Positions 17,805 to 26,697 of a stretch of DNA of 64,000 nucleotides are shown here, one piece after another. Under the pieces are notes generated by a model. It was given only the letters and a program-made list of their open reading frames with translations. It was not told where the DNA came from and searched no databases. The position numbers and the translations under genes were made by a program. Positions within the stretch are counted from its first letter, which is position 1. Every line of letters starts with the position of its first letter. The DNA comes from Roseobacter sp. MH60115 (GTDB lineage: Bacteria; Pseudomonadota; Alphaproteobacteria; Rhodobacterales; Rhodobacteraceae): positions 69,501 to 133,500 of the forward strand of contig NZ_JADOBQ010000004.1 in assembly GCF_015644665.1 (NCBI RefSeq), written 5' to 3'.

Positions 17805-18257
17805 ATGTCTGAAGACGTGACGGCGCAGGCCCGCGCCGAAAAATGTGCCGCGTTGATGATGGATAAGGACGCTGCCAGCCGGGGTCTGGGCATGCAGCTG
17901 GATCGGGTGGCGCCGGGGATGGCCACCCTGTCCATGCAGGTCACACCGGAAATGCTGAACGGGCATGGCATTTGCCACGGCGGCTATATCTTCACCCTTG
18001 CCGATTCCGCCTTTGCCTTTGCCTGCAATACCTACAATCAGCTAACCGTCGCGCAACAGAACCAGATCACCTATCTGGCGCCGGGCAAGGCCGGCGACCG
18101 CCTGACCGCCACCGCCCTCGAAGTCGCACGCATCGGACGGTCCGGCACCTACGACGTGACCGTGTCCAACAGCGCCGGTACGATGATTGCACTGTTTCGC
18201 GGTCTCTCCCGCACCATCAAAGGCCAACACTTCCCCGAGAACGGAGACCCGGCATGA
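17805..18257 (+). CDS. paaI: Hydroxyphenylacetyl-CoA thioesterase PaaI
   Basis: About 150 aa, a hot-dog-fold thioesterase. The signature NGHGICHGGYIFTLADSAFAFACN carries the helix and the catalytic Asp region of PaaI, which hydrolyses dead-end CoA esters in aerobic phenylacetate degradation. The start MSEDVTAQARAEKC at 17805 fits the family; the frame is open to 17628. The stop overlaps the paaK start (ATGA), forming a two-gene unit. The rest of the paa pathway (paaABCDE, paaG, paaZ) is not in the window. Confidence 0.9.
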   Translation: MSEDVTAQARAEKCAALMMDKDAASRGLGMQLDRVAPGMATLSMQVTPEMLNGHGICHGGYIFTLADSAFAFACNTYNQLTVAQQNQITYLAPGKAGDRLTATALEVARIGRSGTYDVTVSNSAGTMIALFRGLSRTIKGQHFPENGDPA

Positions 18258-19555
18258 AGGATCTGACCCCTGCGCCGCATTCGCTCGATCCCATCGAGAC
18301 CGCCAGCCGCGACGAAATCACCGCACTGCAGACCGAACGCCTGCGCTGGTCATTGAACCACGCCTATAAAAACGTGCCCTTCTATCGGCAAAGCTTTGAC
18401 GCGGCGGGTGTGCATCCGGATGATCTTTCCGCCTTGCAGGATCTGTCAAAGTTTCCTTTTACGGTGAAAACCGATCTGCGGGACAATTACCCTTTTGGCA
18501 TGTTTGCCGTGCCCCGGGATCAGGTTGCCCGCATCCATGCCTCCTCCGGCACCACCGGGCAGCCCACGGTTGTCGGCTATACCCAGACCGACCTTGATCA
18601 CTGGGCCAGCGTTGTCGCGCGCTCCCTGCGGGCGGCGGGGCTGGTGCCCGGCGACCTTTTGCATAATGCCTATGGCTACGGGCTTTTCACCGGCGGGCTG
18701 GGCATTCACCTCGGGGCAGACGCATTGGGGCTTGCGACGGTGCCGATCTCCGGCGGGATGACCCCGCGCCAGGTGCGCCTGATCGAGGATTTCCAACCAA
18801 AGGGCATCACGGTCACCCCATCCTATGCGCTGTCGATTCTGGATGAATACAACAAGCAGGGGTTGGACCCGCGCGCCTCTTCCCTGCAGGTCGGCATCTT
18901 TGGGGCAGAGCCCTGGACAAACGCAATGCGGGCGGAGATCGAACAGGCCTTCGATATGCACGCCGTCGATATCTACGGTCTCTCCGAGGTGATGGGCCCC
19001 GGCGTTTCCATGGAATGCGTGGAAAGCAAGGACGGGCTGCACATCTGGGAAGACCATTTCTACCCCGAGATCATCAACCCCGAAACCGGCGTGCCAGTGG
19101 CAGACGGCGAACAGGGGGAGCTTGTTTTTACCTCTCTGACCAAGGAAGCTTTCCCGATCATTCGCTACCGTACCCGCGACCTGACGCGTCTTTTGCCTGG
19201 CACGGCGCGCACGATGCGGCGGATGGAAAAAGTCACCGGCCGGTCGGATGATATGATCATCCTGCGCGGCGTGAATGTTTTCCCCACGCAGATCGAAGAG
19301 GCGCTGATGGCCGTTCCTGGCCTTGCCCCGCATTTCCAGATCGAATTGACCCGCCCCGACCGCATGGACCAGATGCGTATTCTCTGTGAAACGGCGGATA
19401 CATCGGTCGACGCAGCCGGGTGCGCCAAAGCACTCTCCGCATCCGTCAAGCAAACCATCGGCATCAGCGTGAAAGTGGATGTGGGCAGTACGGGGTCGGT
19501 TACCCGGTCCGAGGGCAAAGCCGTGCGGATCGTCGATAAACGCCCAAAGAGCTAA
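18254..19555 (+). CDS. paaK: Phenylacetate-CoA ligase
   Basis: A 433 aa adenylate-forming enzyme that makes phenylacetyl-CoA from phenylacetate, ATP and CoA. Motifs are the P-loop-like HASSGTTGQPTVVGYT, DIYGLSEVMGPGV, YRTRDLTRLLPG and the C-terminal GRSDDMIILRGVNVFPTQIE. The frame opens at 17972 but the family start is MKDLTPAPHS at 18254, overlapping the paaI stop by four bases. It catalyses the first step of the pathway in which PaaI is a proofreading enzyme. Confidence 0.95.
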   Translation: MKDLTPAPHSLDPIETASRDEITALQTERLRWSLNHAYKNVPFYRQSFDAAGVHPDDLSALQDLSKFPFTVKTDLRDNYPFGMFAVPRDQVARIHASSGTTGQPTVVGYTQTDLDHWASVVARSLRAAGLVPGDLLHNAYGYGLFTGGLGIHLGADALGLATVPISGGMTPRQVRLIEDFQPKGITVTPSYALSILDEYNKQGLDPRASSLQVGIFGAEPWTNAMRAEIEQAFDMHAVDIYGLSEVMGPGVSMECVESKDGLHIWEDHFYPEIINPETGVPVADGEQGELVFTSLTKEAFPIIRYRTRDLTRLLPGTARTMRRMEKVTGRSDDMIILRGVNVFPTQIEEALMAVPGLAPHFQIELTRPDRMDQMRILCETADTSVDAAGCAKALSASVKQTIGISVKVDVGSTGSVTRSEGKAVRIVDKRPKS

Positions 19556-19751
19556 GACGCAGCCCGTAGCAGCGCCCGGTTGGAGCACGTCGCGGCATGT
19601 ACCAGCCTGTGGGCCGAGAAACGTGCTCGGACGCAGCGGGCCGTGTGGCACAAGCAGTCTTCGAGACGCCCGTACGATAGGCCGCAAACGTTGCCAGCCT
19701 GCCGTCGCGGCCTACAGTTTGTGTATAGATCAAACAGTTTTGGAGGAGATC

Positions 19752-20177
19752 ATGAGAACATTTTTCACAACCGCCGCGATTGCGCTGCTCGCCACGGGCG
19801 TCCTTGCCGATGGGCACCGCACCGAAGCGCCGGAGGGCGCAAAGGTGTATATCATCTCACCTGAGGATGGCGCGACGGTCTCCAACCCGGTCACCATCGT
19901 CTTCGGCCTCGATGGCATGGGTGTCGCACCCGCCGGCACCGATGTGGATGACACCGGGCATCACCACTTGCTGATCAACACCGACCCGTCCGGGATCGAC
20001 ATGAACGAAGCTCTGCCTGCCACGGACCAGATCGTGCATTTCGGCGGCGGCCAGACGCAGGTGACCAAGGAATTGCCCAGCGGGACACACAGCATCCAAC
20101 TGCTTCTGGGCGACCTGAACCACATTCCGCACGACCCGCCCGTGATGAGCGAGGCGATTTCGATCACCGTCGAATGA
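19752..20177 (+). CDS. DUF4399 domain exported protein
   Basis: A 141 aa protein with a signal peptide (MRTFFTTAAIALLATGVLADG) and a single DUF4399 domain: VYIISPEDGATVSNPVTIVFGLDGMGVAPAG, DDTGHHHLLINTD, GTHSIQLLLGDLNHIPH. The His-rich DTGHHHLLI segment could bind a metal, but that is only suggestive. A perfect GGAGGAG site precedes the ATG. The 196 bp upstream hold an 8-bp inverted repeat (19580-19587 with 19622-19629) but no recognised gene. Confidence 0.85.
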   Translation: MRTFFTTAAIALLATGVLADGHRTEAPEGAKVYIISPEDGATVSNPVTIVFGLDGMGVAPAGTDVDDTGHHHLLINTDPSGIDMNEALPATDQIVHFGGGQTQVTKELPSGTHSIQLLLGDLNHIPHDPPVMSEAISITVE

Positions 20178-20217
20178 GCAGTCCGGCCTGACCCAGCGCC
20201 GCAGCCTGGTGTTCATG

Positions 20218-20246
20218 ATGCCCGCACCACTCTCCGGTGCGGGCAT
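20218..20246. terminator. Perfect 11-bp hairpin between convergent genes
   Basis: ATGCCCGCACC (20218-20228) pairs exactly with GGTGCGGGCAT (20236-20246) around a 7-nt loop. It sits between the convergent DUF4399 gene and imuB ends. No T tract follows on either strand, so it may act as a Rho-assisted terminator or an mRNA 3' stabiliser. Confidence 0.5.
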
Positions 20247-20262
20247 GTGTCCACGCGGTGTC

Positions 20263-21924
20263 TCAGGCAAACGCGCCCTGACAGAACCAGCCTGACGACA
20301 TCGTATGCCCGTGCCCGTAAAACAGCCACAATCGCTGGCCGTCTTCGGTATCCGTCACCCAGTAATCGCGCACGCCGCTGCGCCAGTTGGGATCGTCCAG
20401 CCACCATTCGGGCGCGATGCGTTCCGGGCCGATGGCCCGCACCCGTGTCAGATCCTGCCCGCGCCAGCGAAACACCTGCGGCAGTTTCGGGGTATCCGGC
20501 GCGCCCACCGGCTCGGGCTGCCATATCAACACCGGGCGCGGATTGGCGGGCGCGGGCCAGCCCCCCTCATGCGGTTTGGACCAGGCTGCGGCCAGAACGG
20601 TGCTGGTCTTTTCCGGGATGTGGCTTGAGGCCGGGTGCCGCCGGGTGATGGCTTCCAGCCCCACCCGCGCGCCGATCCGCCCGATCAGATCCTCAAACCG
20701 CGTGTCCTGTGTCAGCCGCCTGTTCACGGCCTGACCCGCTTCGAGATGTCCCTCGACGGTGCGGTCAAAAAGCGGTTCGGTCTGCACGGCTTCCAACCGC
20801 AGCATGTCGATGCCAAAACCTGCGTCGATCTCGCCGAGCTTCAATGCCAGCAGAGGGCGGATACGCTCTGGCACCTGCGAGGCCGTGGCCAGCCCGACCT
20901 CGATGCTCTCGATCCCATGATCGCTGCGAAACGCTTGCAGCCGGACCCGCCGGGCCCCGCGCCCCTTGGTTTTCAGGGTTGCACACAGGCGCGACAGCAA
21001 CCGGTCGATCCCGGCAAGTACGTCCTCCTCCAGCCCGATGGGGTCGGGCAATGTCAGCCGGACGGCAAACTGATCGGGGGGCCGCGCGGGCGATACCGGT
21101 TCCGGCGCAGAGCCCATCGCCTGATCCATGCGCCTCACCAGCCCCCGCCCGAAGCGCCGCGCCAGACCTGCACGCGGCTGCCCCAGCAGGTCACTGATAC
21201 GGCGCAGACCCAGCCGGGACAGCTGTTCGGTGATATGCGGCTCCAGGCGCAATGCCGCGATGGGCAAAGGGCCAAGCGCGGAATACATCTGGCCGGGCGC
21301 GGCAATGCGGTGCGCGGTCTCCTCCGGACCCAGGGTGACAACCGGGGCCGCCCCGCCGCGGGTCCAGTGGCGCCGCTTGCTTGCCCGGGACCGGGTGGCG
21401 CGCGCCTCCTGATCGATGGCGTCACCGGAGCGGTGCGACCCGGCCACCTGCCCCGCAAATCGCGCCAGCGCCCAGGCCGCCCCCCGGGTATCCGCCAGCC
21501 CCATACGCACGGCAAGGCCCAGATCGGTGCAGTCCTGCTGCACCACCTCCAACAAGGCCGCCTCCCCCCCGAAAAGATGGGCGCAGCCGGTCAGGTCCAC
21601 CACCAGCCCATCCTCTGCCTCGGTTGCGACCCAGGGGCTGAACTTTCCGGCCCACCGTTGCAATGATACAAGAAAACCGGCCTCCTCCTGCGGGCTGCGG
21701 GTGCGTGTGATCAGCCCCTCGCACATCGCATGGGCATCCCGGACCGGCTGACCGACCCGTAAACCATAGCCAAGCGCAGTAAAGTTCAGGGAAGTCAGCA
21801 CCTGCGCATTCTGCTGCTCCTCGACCACTGCCAGCGGCACATCGGCAAGCTGGGGGGTTCGGCGGATCAGCCGGTCGGTCCCCAGATGCGGAAACCAGAG
21901 CGAAAGAACGCGGCGGTTGGTCAT
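20263..21924 (-). CDS. imuB: ImuB, Y-family DNA polymerase-like mutasome subunit
   Basis: About 553 aa. It starts MTNRRVLSLWFPHLGTDRL, typical of ImuB, and has the Y-family-like VVDLTGCAHLFGGE palm segment that lacks a full polymerase active site. The C-terminal half carries QTEPLF, which could be a beta-clamp-binding sequence, and SHIPEKT, a recurrent ImuB segment. ImuB bridges ImuA, the beta clamp and DnaE2 in SOS mutagenesis. An alternative GTG start at 21948 lies two bases from a perfect LexA box. The usual partners imuA and dnaE2 are not adjacent; dnaE2 lies at 44.8-47.7 kb. Confidence 0.92.
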   Translation of the reverse strand: MTNRRVLSLWFPHLGTDRLIRRTPQLADVPLAVVEEQQNAQVLTSLNFTALGYGLRVGQPVRDAHAMCEGLITRTRSPQEEAGFLVSLQRWAGKFSPWVATEAEDGLVVDLTGCAHLFGGEAALLEVVQQDCTDLGLAVRMGLADTRGAAWALARFAGQVAGSHRSGDAIDQEARATRSRASKRRHWTRGGAAPVVTLGPEETAHRIAAPGQMYSALGPLPIAALRLEPHITEQLSRLGLRRISDLLGQPRAGLARRFGRGLVRRMDQAMGSAPEPVSPARPPDQFAVRLTLPDPIGLEEDVLAGIDRLLSRLCATLKTKGRGARRVRLQAFRSDHGIESIEVGLATASQVPERIRPLLALKLGEIDAGFGIDMLRLEAVQTEPLFDRTVEGHLEAGQAVNRRLTQDTRFEDLIGRIGARVGLEAITRRHPASSHIPEKTSTVLAAAWSKPHEGGWPAPANPRPVLIWQPEPVGAPDTPKLPQVFRWRGQDLTRVRAIGPERIAPEWWLDDPNWRSGVRDYWVTDTEDGQRLWLFYGHGHTMSSGWFCQGAFA

Positions 21925-21950
21925 GGGCAGCAGAACGGGCAGACTCACTT

Positions 21951-21965
21951 GTTCACTATTTGTTC
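21951..21965 (-). promoter_or_regulatory. LexA (SOS) box upstream of imuB
   Basis: A perfect alphaproteobacterial SOS box, GTTC-N7-GTTC (GTTC ACTATTT GTTC on the plus strand), 26 bp before the preferred imuB start. It predicts DNA-damage-induced transcription of imuB. Confidence 0.85.
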
Positions 21966-22008
21966 TAAAATAGAGCGCAACCCATCCTGAGTCGAGTCAT
22001 GTCGGGGC

Positions 22009-22626
22009 TTAGGTCCCGTACCGCGCCATGAAGGTTTTCACTGCGCCATCGACCACGCGTTCAATCTCGTCGACGGTCACCACCTTGGTCATGCCGAAAA
22101 TCAGACGCGGCCAGACATCGGCCTTGCAGAGCTCGCCGAATTGATCAGCGGCAAGGGTCCGGTCCTCGATCCGCAGCTCTCCGCGCGCCTCCGCCTCTTC
22201 GAAATAGGCGGCCATCTCCGCGCGCATGACTGCAGGGCCGGAGTTATAGAATTTCTGGCCCAGCTCCGGGAACCGATCCGATTCGGCAACACAGATCCGA
22301 AAAATCTGCTGTCCGAATTTCGAGGTGATGAAGCCCAGGAAATGTTGCCCGGTCTGGGTCAGCACTTCCTCCGGTGCGGCACTCATATCAATCCTGTTCA
22401 GCGCATCACTGGCCTGCCGTTGGCATTCCGTCGTTGCCACCTCCATGAACAGCAGCCGTTTGTCCGGGAAATAGCTGTAGAGGGTGGCCTTGGAGACATT
22501 GGCCACGCGCGCGATCTCATCCACGCTCGCCCCTTCGAAACCATCCGCCATGAACACCTGCCGCGCGCCCTCAAGCACCTGATCGAATTTCCGGCCCTTG
22601 CGGATCATTTCCGCTGTCGATGTCAT
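22009..22626 (-). CDS. TetR/AcrR family transcriptional regulator
   Basis: About 205 aa. The N-terminal HTH is canonical: FDQVLEGARQVFMADGFEGASVDEIARVANVSKATLYSYFPDKRLLF (about residues 15-62), followed by a helical ligand-binding domain. The C-terminal part resembles the group with ELCKADVWPRLIFGM. The start at 22626 has a GGGGGA site. It lies 60 bp upstream of the imuB region on the same strand and is divergent from mbfA, with about 140 bp between. Its targets are unknown; it may control its own region or a distant transporter. Confidence 0.9.
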   Translation of the reverse strand: MTSTAEMIRKGRKFDQVLEGARQVFMADGFEGASVDEIARVANVSKATLYSYFPDKRLLFMEVATTECQRQASDALNRIDMSAAPEEVLTQTGQHFLGFITSKFGQQIFRICVAESDRFPELGQKFYNSGPAVMRAEMAAYFEEAEARGELRIEDRTLAADQFGELCKADVWPRLIFGMTKVVTVDEIERVVDGAVKTFMARYGT

Positions 22627-22731
22627 GGCGTCCCCCACTTTGCCCAATCACAATATAAACCGGACCGTTCAGTTCCAAGCAAAAACCCGTATGACCCCAC
22701 GCAAAGCCGGTTGCCGAAGGCTTTTTCATAG

Positions 22732-22748
22732 ATTAGAACTATTCTAAA
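22732..22748 (+). promoter_or_regulatory. Irr box (ICE motif) upstream of mbfA
   Basis: ATTAGAACTATTCTAAA contains a perfect palindrome, TTAGAA-CTA-TTCTAA, the core of the iron control element bound by Irr in Alphaproteobacteria. It ends 16 bp before the mbfA ATG, where a bound repressor would block transcription under low iron. Confidence 0.8.
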
Positions 22749-22764
22749 CTGAAAGGCGACCTTC

Positions 22765-23739
22765 ATGCGATTTTCCTTTTCCCGCAAGCGGTTCCGAGAT
22801 TTGAGCGAGCAGGAAATACTGGCATTGGCCATCTCTTCGGAAGAAGACGATGCGCGCATTTATCGGGGCTATGCGGAGTATCTGCGGGCGGATTTTCCCG
22901 ATTCTGCGCATGTTTTTGACGGGATGGCCGCAGAAGAGGACCAGCACAGGCAGCGATTGATCGATCTGCACAAGACGCGTTTTGGCGATGTCATCCCGCT
23001 CATTCGGCGGGAGCATGTGGCGGGATACTACCACCGGCGGCCCGTCTGGCTGGTCGAAAACCTTGGGCTGGAGCGTATCCGGACCGAAGCCGCCGCCATG
23101 GAGCGCGAGGCCGAGACCTTCTATCTCGCCGCTGCCGCGCAGACCTCGGATGCCGCCACCCGCAAGCTGCTGGGGGATCTTGCGGCGGCGGAAGCGGGTC
23201 ACCAGATCACCGCCAGCGATCTGGAAGCAAAACACCTCGATGCGGACACGCTGGCCACCGAGGAAAAGACCGCGCATCGGCAGTTTCTGCTGACATGGGT
23301 GCAGCCGGGGCTGGCCGGGCTGATGGATGGCTCGGTCTCCACCCTCGCGCCGATCTTTGCCACGGCCTTTGCCACGCAGGACACCTGGACCACGTTCCTC
23401 GTGGGGCTGGCGGCTTCCGTCGGTGCGGGCATTTCCATGGGCTTCACCGAAGCGGCATCAGACGACGGGCAACTGTCTGGCCGTGGCTCGCCCGTCAAAC
23501 GCGGCTTTGCTTCCGGGATCATGACCACGCTGGGCGGCTTGGGGCATGCCCTGCCCTATCTGATCACCGATTTCTGGACCGCGACGGTGATTGCGATCAT
23601 CGTTGTCTTTGTCGAGCTTTGGGCAATTGCCTGGATCCAGAACCGGTATATGGATACGCCTTTCTGGCGCGCCACGCTGCAGGTCGTTTGCGGCGGCGCC
23701 CTGGTCTTTGCCGCCGGGGTGCTCATCGGATCGGGCTAG
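22765..23739 (+). CDS. mbfA: MbfA: ferritin-like/VIT1 iron exporter
   Basis: A 324 aa protein. Residues 1-155 form a rubrerythrin/ferritin-like four-helix domain with Glu and His metal ligands (EEDDARIYRGYAEYL, AAEEDQHRQRL, EREAETFYLAAA, AAEAGHQITASD). Residues 170-324 form a membrane VIT1/CCC1-type domain (PGLAGLMDGSVSTLAP, GFTEAASDDG) with about five TM helices. MbfA exports iron and protects against iron and peroxide stress, and is Irr-regulated in Bradyrhizobium and Agrobacterium. The Irr box just upstream supports the same control here. Confidence 0.93.
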   Translation: MRFSFSRKRFRDLSEQEILALAISSEEDDARIYRGYAEYLRADFPDSAHVFDGMAAEEDQHRQRLIDLHKTRFGDVIPLIRREHVAGYYHRRPVWLVENLGLERIRTEAAAMEREAETFYLAAAAQTSDAATRKLLGDLAAAEAGHQITASDLEAKHLDADTLATEEKTAHRQFLLTWVQPGLAGLMDGSVSTLAPIFATAFATQDTWTTFLVGLAASVGAGISMGFTEAASDDGQLSGRGSPVKRGFASGIMTTLGGLGHALPYLITDFWTATVIAIIVVFVELWAIAWIQNRYMDTPFWRATLQVVCGGALVFAAGVLIGSG

Positions 23740-23775
23740 CTTGCAGCCCGGGACGCTTCGCACTAACAACCAAGT

Positions 23776-24705
23776 ATGGTTGAAGTTTTCCTCAAGACCG
23801 TCCCCTTCTTTGCATTGATCGGTCTGGGGTACTGGGCGGGCTACACGCGGTTTTTCAGCGAAGAGGCCACGGCCTATCTCACCAAATTCGTCTTCTACTT
23901 TGCCCTGACCGCGATGCTGTTTCGCTTCTCGGCCAATTTGTCCTTTGAAGACGTCTGGGACACCAATCTCGTCGCCGGGTATCTGGTTGGGACCCTGGCC
24001 GTCTACCTCATCGCCACACTGGTGGGATATCTGCGCAAACTCGATGTGGCCACCACGGCGGTCGAGGCGCAATGTGCGGCGATTGGCAATGTCGGCTTTC
24101 TGGGCGTACCCATGCTGACCCTGCTGCTGGGGGAGGCCGCCATCGGGCCGATCATGATGGCGCTGGCGGTTGATCTCATTGTCTTTTCCAGCCTGATTGT
24201 CATCCTGATCACCGGCTCCCGCGATGGGCGGTTGAGTTTCGGCGTGTTCCGGACGGTGGGACTGGGTCTGATCAAGAACCCGATGATCGTGGCCATCGTT
24301 GTGGGGTTGATGTGGTCCTTTTTCGATCTGCCCATTCCGGCACCGGCCAATGAGTTTCTGGCCATTCTGGGGGGAGCCGCGACACCCGGCGCGCTTTTTG
24401 CCATCGGCGCGTCACTGGCCAGCAAATCCGCTGAGAGGCTTCAGATCGCGGGCTGGCTGAGTTTTTGCAAGTTGGGGCTTCATCCGCTTTTTGTTGCCGT
24501 GGGGGTGCTTTACCTGTTTCCGGCCGATCCGTATTTCGCGGCCGTGATCATCTCGGCCGCCGCTTTGCCGGTGGCGGGCAACGTCTACATCCTTGCCCAG
24601 CATTACGGCGTGGCCCCGCACCGGGTTTCCGCTGCGATCCTTGTGTCCACGATCGTCAGCATTCTGACCGTCAGCAGCATCATTGCCGTGGTCGCACCGA
24701 CCTGA
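23776..24705 (+). CDS. AEC (auxin efflux carrier) family transporter
   Basis: A 309 aa membrane protein with about ten TM segments. AEC/Mem_trans features include an N-terminal VPFFALIGLGYWAGY, the family segment CAAIGNVGFLGVPML and a C-terminal SAAALPVAGNVYILAQHYG. Members export or exchange small organic acids such as malate or malonate; the substrate here is unknown. It starts 36 bp after the mbfA stop on the same strand, so read-through from the Irr-controlled promoter is possible. Confidence 0.88.
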   Translation: MVEVFLKTVPFFALIGLGYWAGYTRFFSEEATAYLTKFVFYFALTAMLFRFSANLSFEDVWDTNLVAGYLVGTLAVYLIATLVGYLRKLDVATTAVEAQCAAIGNVGFLGVPMLTLLLGEAAIGPIMMALAVDLIVFSSLIVILITGSRDGRLSFGVFRTVGLGLIKNPMIVAIVVGLMWSFFDLPIPAPANEFLAILGGAATPGALFAIGASLASKSAERLQIAGWLSFCKLGLHPLFVAVGVLYLFPADPYFAAVIISAAALPVAGNVYILAQHYGVAPHRVSAAILVSTIVSILTVSSIIAVVAPT

Positions 24706-24770
24706 GCCCCCTTGTCGCACCGCGCTACGCGCGGTAGCCATCATGTACATCAGGAACGAGGAGCCCGCCG

Positions 24771-25601
24771 ATGCAAACCATCTCTGAAAATGCCTGCTTC
24801 GGGGGGACGCAAGGAGTCTATACGCACGCCTCGAAACCCTGCGCCTGTGACATGACCTTTGGCCTCTTTATGCCGCGCGAAGCCGAAGACGGCCCCGTGC
24901 CCCTGCTGTGGTATCTGTCGGGCCTGACCTGCACGCACGAGAATGCGATGACCAAGGCGGGCGCCCAGGCCTGGGCGGCGGAACAGGGGATTGCGGTGGT
25001 GTTTCCCGATACCTCCCCGCGCGGCGAGGATGTGGCGGATGACGAGGCCTATGATCTTGGCAAAGGTGCCGGGTTTTACGTGAACGCGACTGAAGACCCA
25101 TGGGCGCCGCACTACCGCATGTGGGACTACATCACCGAGGAACTGCCAAAGGTGCTGGATCATTCCTTTGCGCTGGACATGTCCCGCCAGGCGATCACCG
25201 GCCATTCCATGGGCGGGCATGGCGCGCTGACCATGGCGATGTCGCTGCCGGGGCGGTTCCGCTCGGTTTCCGCCTTTGCGCCGATTTCGAACCCGACGGA
25301 CAGCGATTGGGGGCGCAAGCAGTTTTCTGCATATTTGGGGAACAATGAAGAGGCCGGGGCGGCCCACGATGCGACCCTGTTGATGCAGCAGAAGGGGTTT
25401 GAAGGGCCCGTCCTCATCGATACCGGCAGCAAGGATCAGTTCATTGATCTGTTGAAACCCGAGGCGCTGGCTGCGGCAACGGCGGCGCGCCGTCAGCAGG
25501 CGACACTGCGGCTGCAGCCGGGGTATGATCACAGCTATTTCTTCGTGTCCACTTTCATGGAGGAGCACGTGGCCTTTCACGCGGACGCCCTTTACGCATG
25601 A
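24771..25601 (+). CDS. fghA: S-formylglutathione hydrolase
   Basis: A 276 aa serine hydrolase (esterase D family) that completes glutathione-dependent formaldehyde oxidation by releasing formate. The nucleophile lies in GHSMGGHGA, the oxyanion region is [11 protein letters not shown], and the catalytic His is in [23 protein letters not shown] site precedes the ATG. It is the first of five tightly overlapping genes. The partner S-(hydroxymethyl)glutathione dehydrogenase is not in the window. Confidence 0.95.
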   Translation: MQTISENACFGGTQGVYTHASKPCACDMTFGLFMPREAEDGPVPLLWYLSGLTCTHENAMTKAGAQAWAAEQGIAVVFPDTSPRGEDVADDEAYDLGKGAGFYVNATEDPWAPHYRMWDYITEELPKVLDHSFALDMSRQAITGHSMGGHGALTMAMSLPGRFRSVSAFAPISNPTDSDWGRKQFSAYLGNNEEAGAAHDATLLMQQKGFEGPVLIDTGSKDQFIDLLKPEALAAATAARRQQATLRLQPGYDHSYFFVSTFMEEHVAFHADALYA

Positions 25602-26053
25602 CCGCGCTGTACATCGATGCGGATGCCTGTCCGGTCAAGGCGGAGGCTGAAAAGGTCGCCACGCGCCATGGCGTGAAGATGTTTGTCGTGTCCAATGGCG
25701 GGCTCAGGCCTTCGCAAAATCCCTTGGTGGAAACCGTTATCGTCTCGGACGGGCCGGATATCGCCGATATGTGGATCGCGGAGCGCTGTGGGGCAGGGGA
25801 TGTCGTGGTGACCGGCGATATCCCTTTGGCCGCCAAATGCGTGGAGGCCGGGGCGCAGGTACTCAAGCACAATGGCGAGCCTCTGACATCGGCCAATATC
25901 GGCAATGTTTTGGCGACGCGGGACCTGATGGCGGACCTGCGCGCCGCCGATCCGTTTCGGACAGGAGGCGGCAAGGGCTTTACAAAAGCCGACAGGTCCC
26001 GTTTTCTGGACGCATTAGAGCGGGCCCTGCGGTCTGCAAAAGCGATTGATTGA
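25598..26053 (+). CDS. DUF188 / YaiI-YqxD family protein
   Basis: A 151 aa protein of the widespread YaiI/YqxD family: [21 protein letters not shown] at the start, [31 protein letters not shown] in the middle and [14 protein letters not shown] at the end. The fold resembles PIN-like nucleases, with acidic residues clustered in DADACP and TGDIPLA, but its biochemical role is unsettled. It overlaps the fghA stop by four bases (ATGA). Confidence 0.92.
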   Translation: MTALYIDADACPVKAEAEKVATRHGVKMFVVSNGGLRPSQNPLVETVIVSDGPDIADMWIAERCGAGDVVVTGDIPLAAKCVEAGAQVLKHNGEPLTSANIGNVLATRDLMADLRAADPFRTGGGKGFTKADRSRFLDALERALRSAKAID

Positions 26054-26076
26054 AATACATGATTGAAGATGCGGAT

Positions 26077-26697
26077 ATGAAACCGAAAGCGGTGATCTTT
26101 GACATCGGCAATGTGCTGATCGAGTGGCAACCGGAACGATTCTACGACCGGGTGATCGGTGAGCCACGTCGCCGCGAGATGTTCGACGCGGTTGATCTGC
26201 ACGGCATGAACGAGCGGGTGGATCGCGGTGAACATTTCACGGATACGATCTACGCGCAGGCAGAGGCGACGCCGGACTGGCGTGCGGAAATCCGGATGTG
26301 GCATGATCGCTGGATCGAGATGGCAACCCCGGTGATCGAACATTCCGTGCGGTTGATGAAGGCCCTGCAGTCGAAGGGGGTCCCGGTTTTTTCACTGACC
26401 AATTTCGGGGTGGAAAGCTATGATTTTGCGGCGACGCATTATCCGTTCCTGCGCGAATTCGACCGCGACTTCATCTCTGGTCATATGCGGGTGACCAAGC
26501 CGGACCCTGACATTTACGCGCAGCTTGAAGAGGTCTCTGGACTGGGCGGCAGCGACCTGATTTTCACCGATGACCGTAGCGACAATATCGCCGTCGCCGC
26601 CGCGCGGGGCTGGCAGACGCATCTGTTCGAGGGACCGCAGGGATGGGCCGCAAGGCTGATCGAAAGCGGGCTTTTGACGCAGGATGAGGCAAGGTGA
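26077..26697 (+). CDS. HAD superfamily hydrolase
   Basis: About 206 aa. HAD motif I is AVIFDIGNVLIEW (Asp nucleophile followed by Asn, as in the glucose-1-phosphatase-like IA subgroup), motif II is FSLTNFG, the motif III lysine is in RVTKPDPDIY, and motif IV is IFTDDRSDNI. It is probably a small-molecule phosphatase. Start options are TTG at 26050 (overlapping the DUF188 stop), ATG at 26059 and ATG at 26077; the conserved domain begins at 26077. The stop overlaps the next gene's GTG. Confidence 0.88.
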   Translation: MKPKAVIFDIGNVLIEWQPERFYDRVIGEPRRREMFDAVDLHGMNERVDRGEHFTDTIYAQAEATPDWRAEIRMWHDRWIEMATPVIEHSVRLMKALQSKGVPVFSLTNFGVESYDFAATHYPFLREFDRDFISGHMRVTKPDPDIYAQLEEVSGLGGSDLIFTDDRSDNIAVAAARGWQTHLFEGPQGWAARLIESGLLTQDEAR

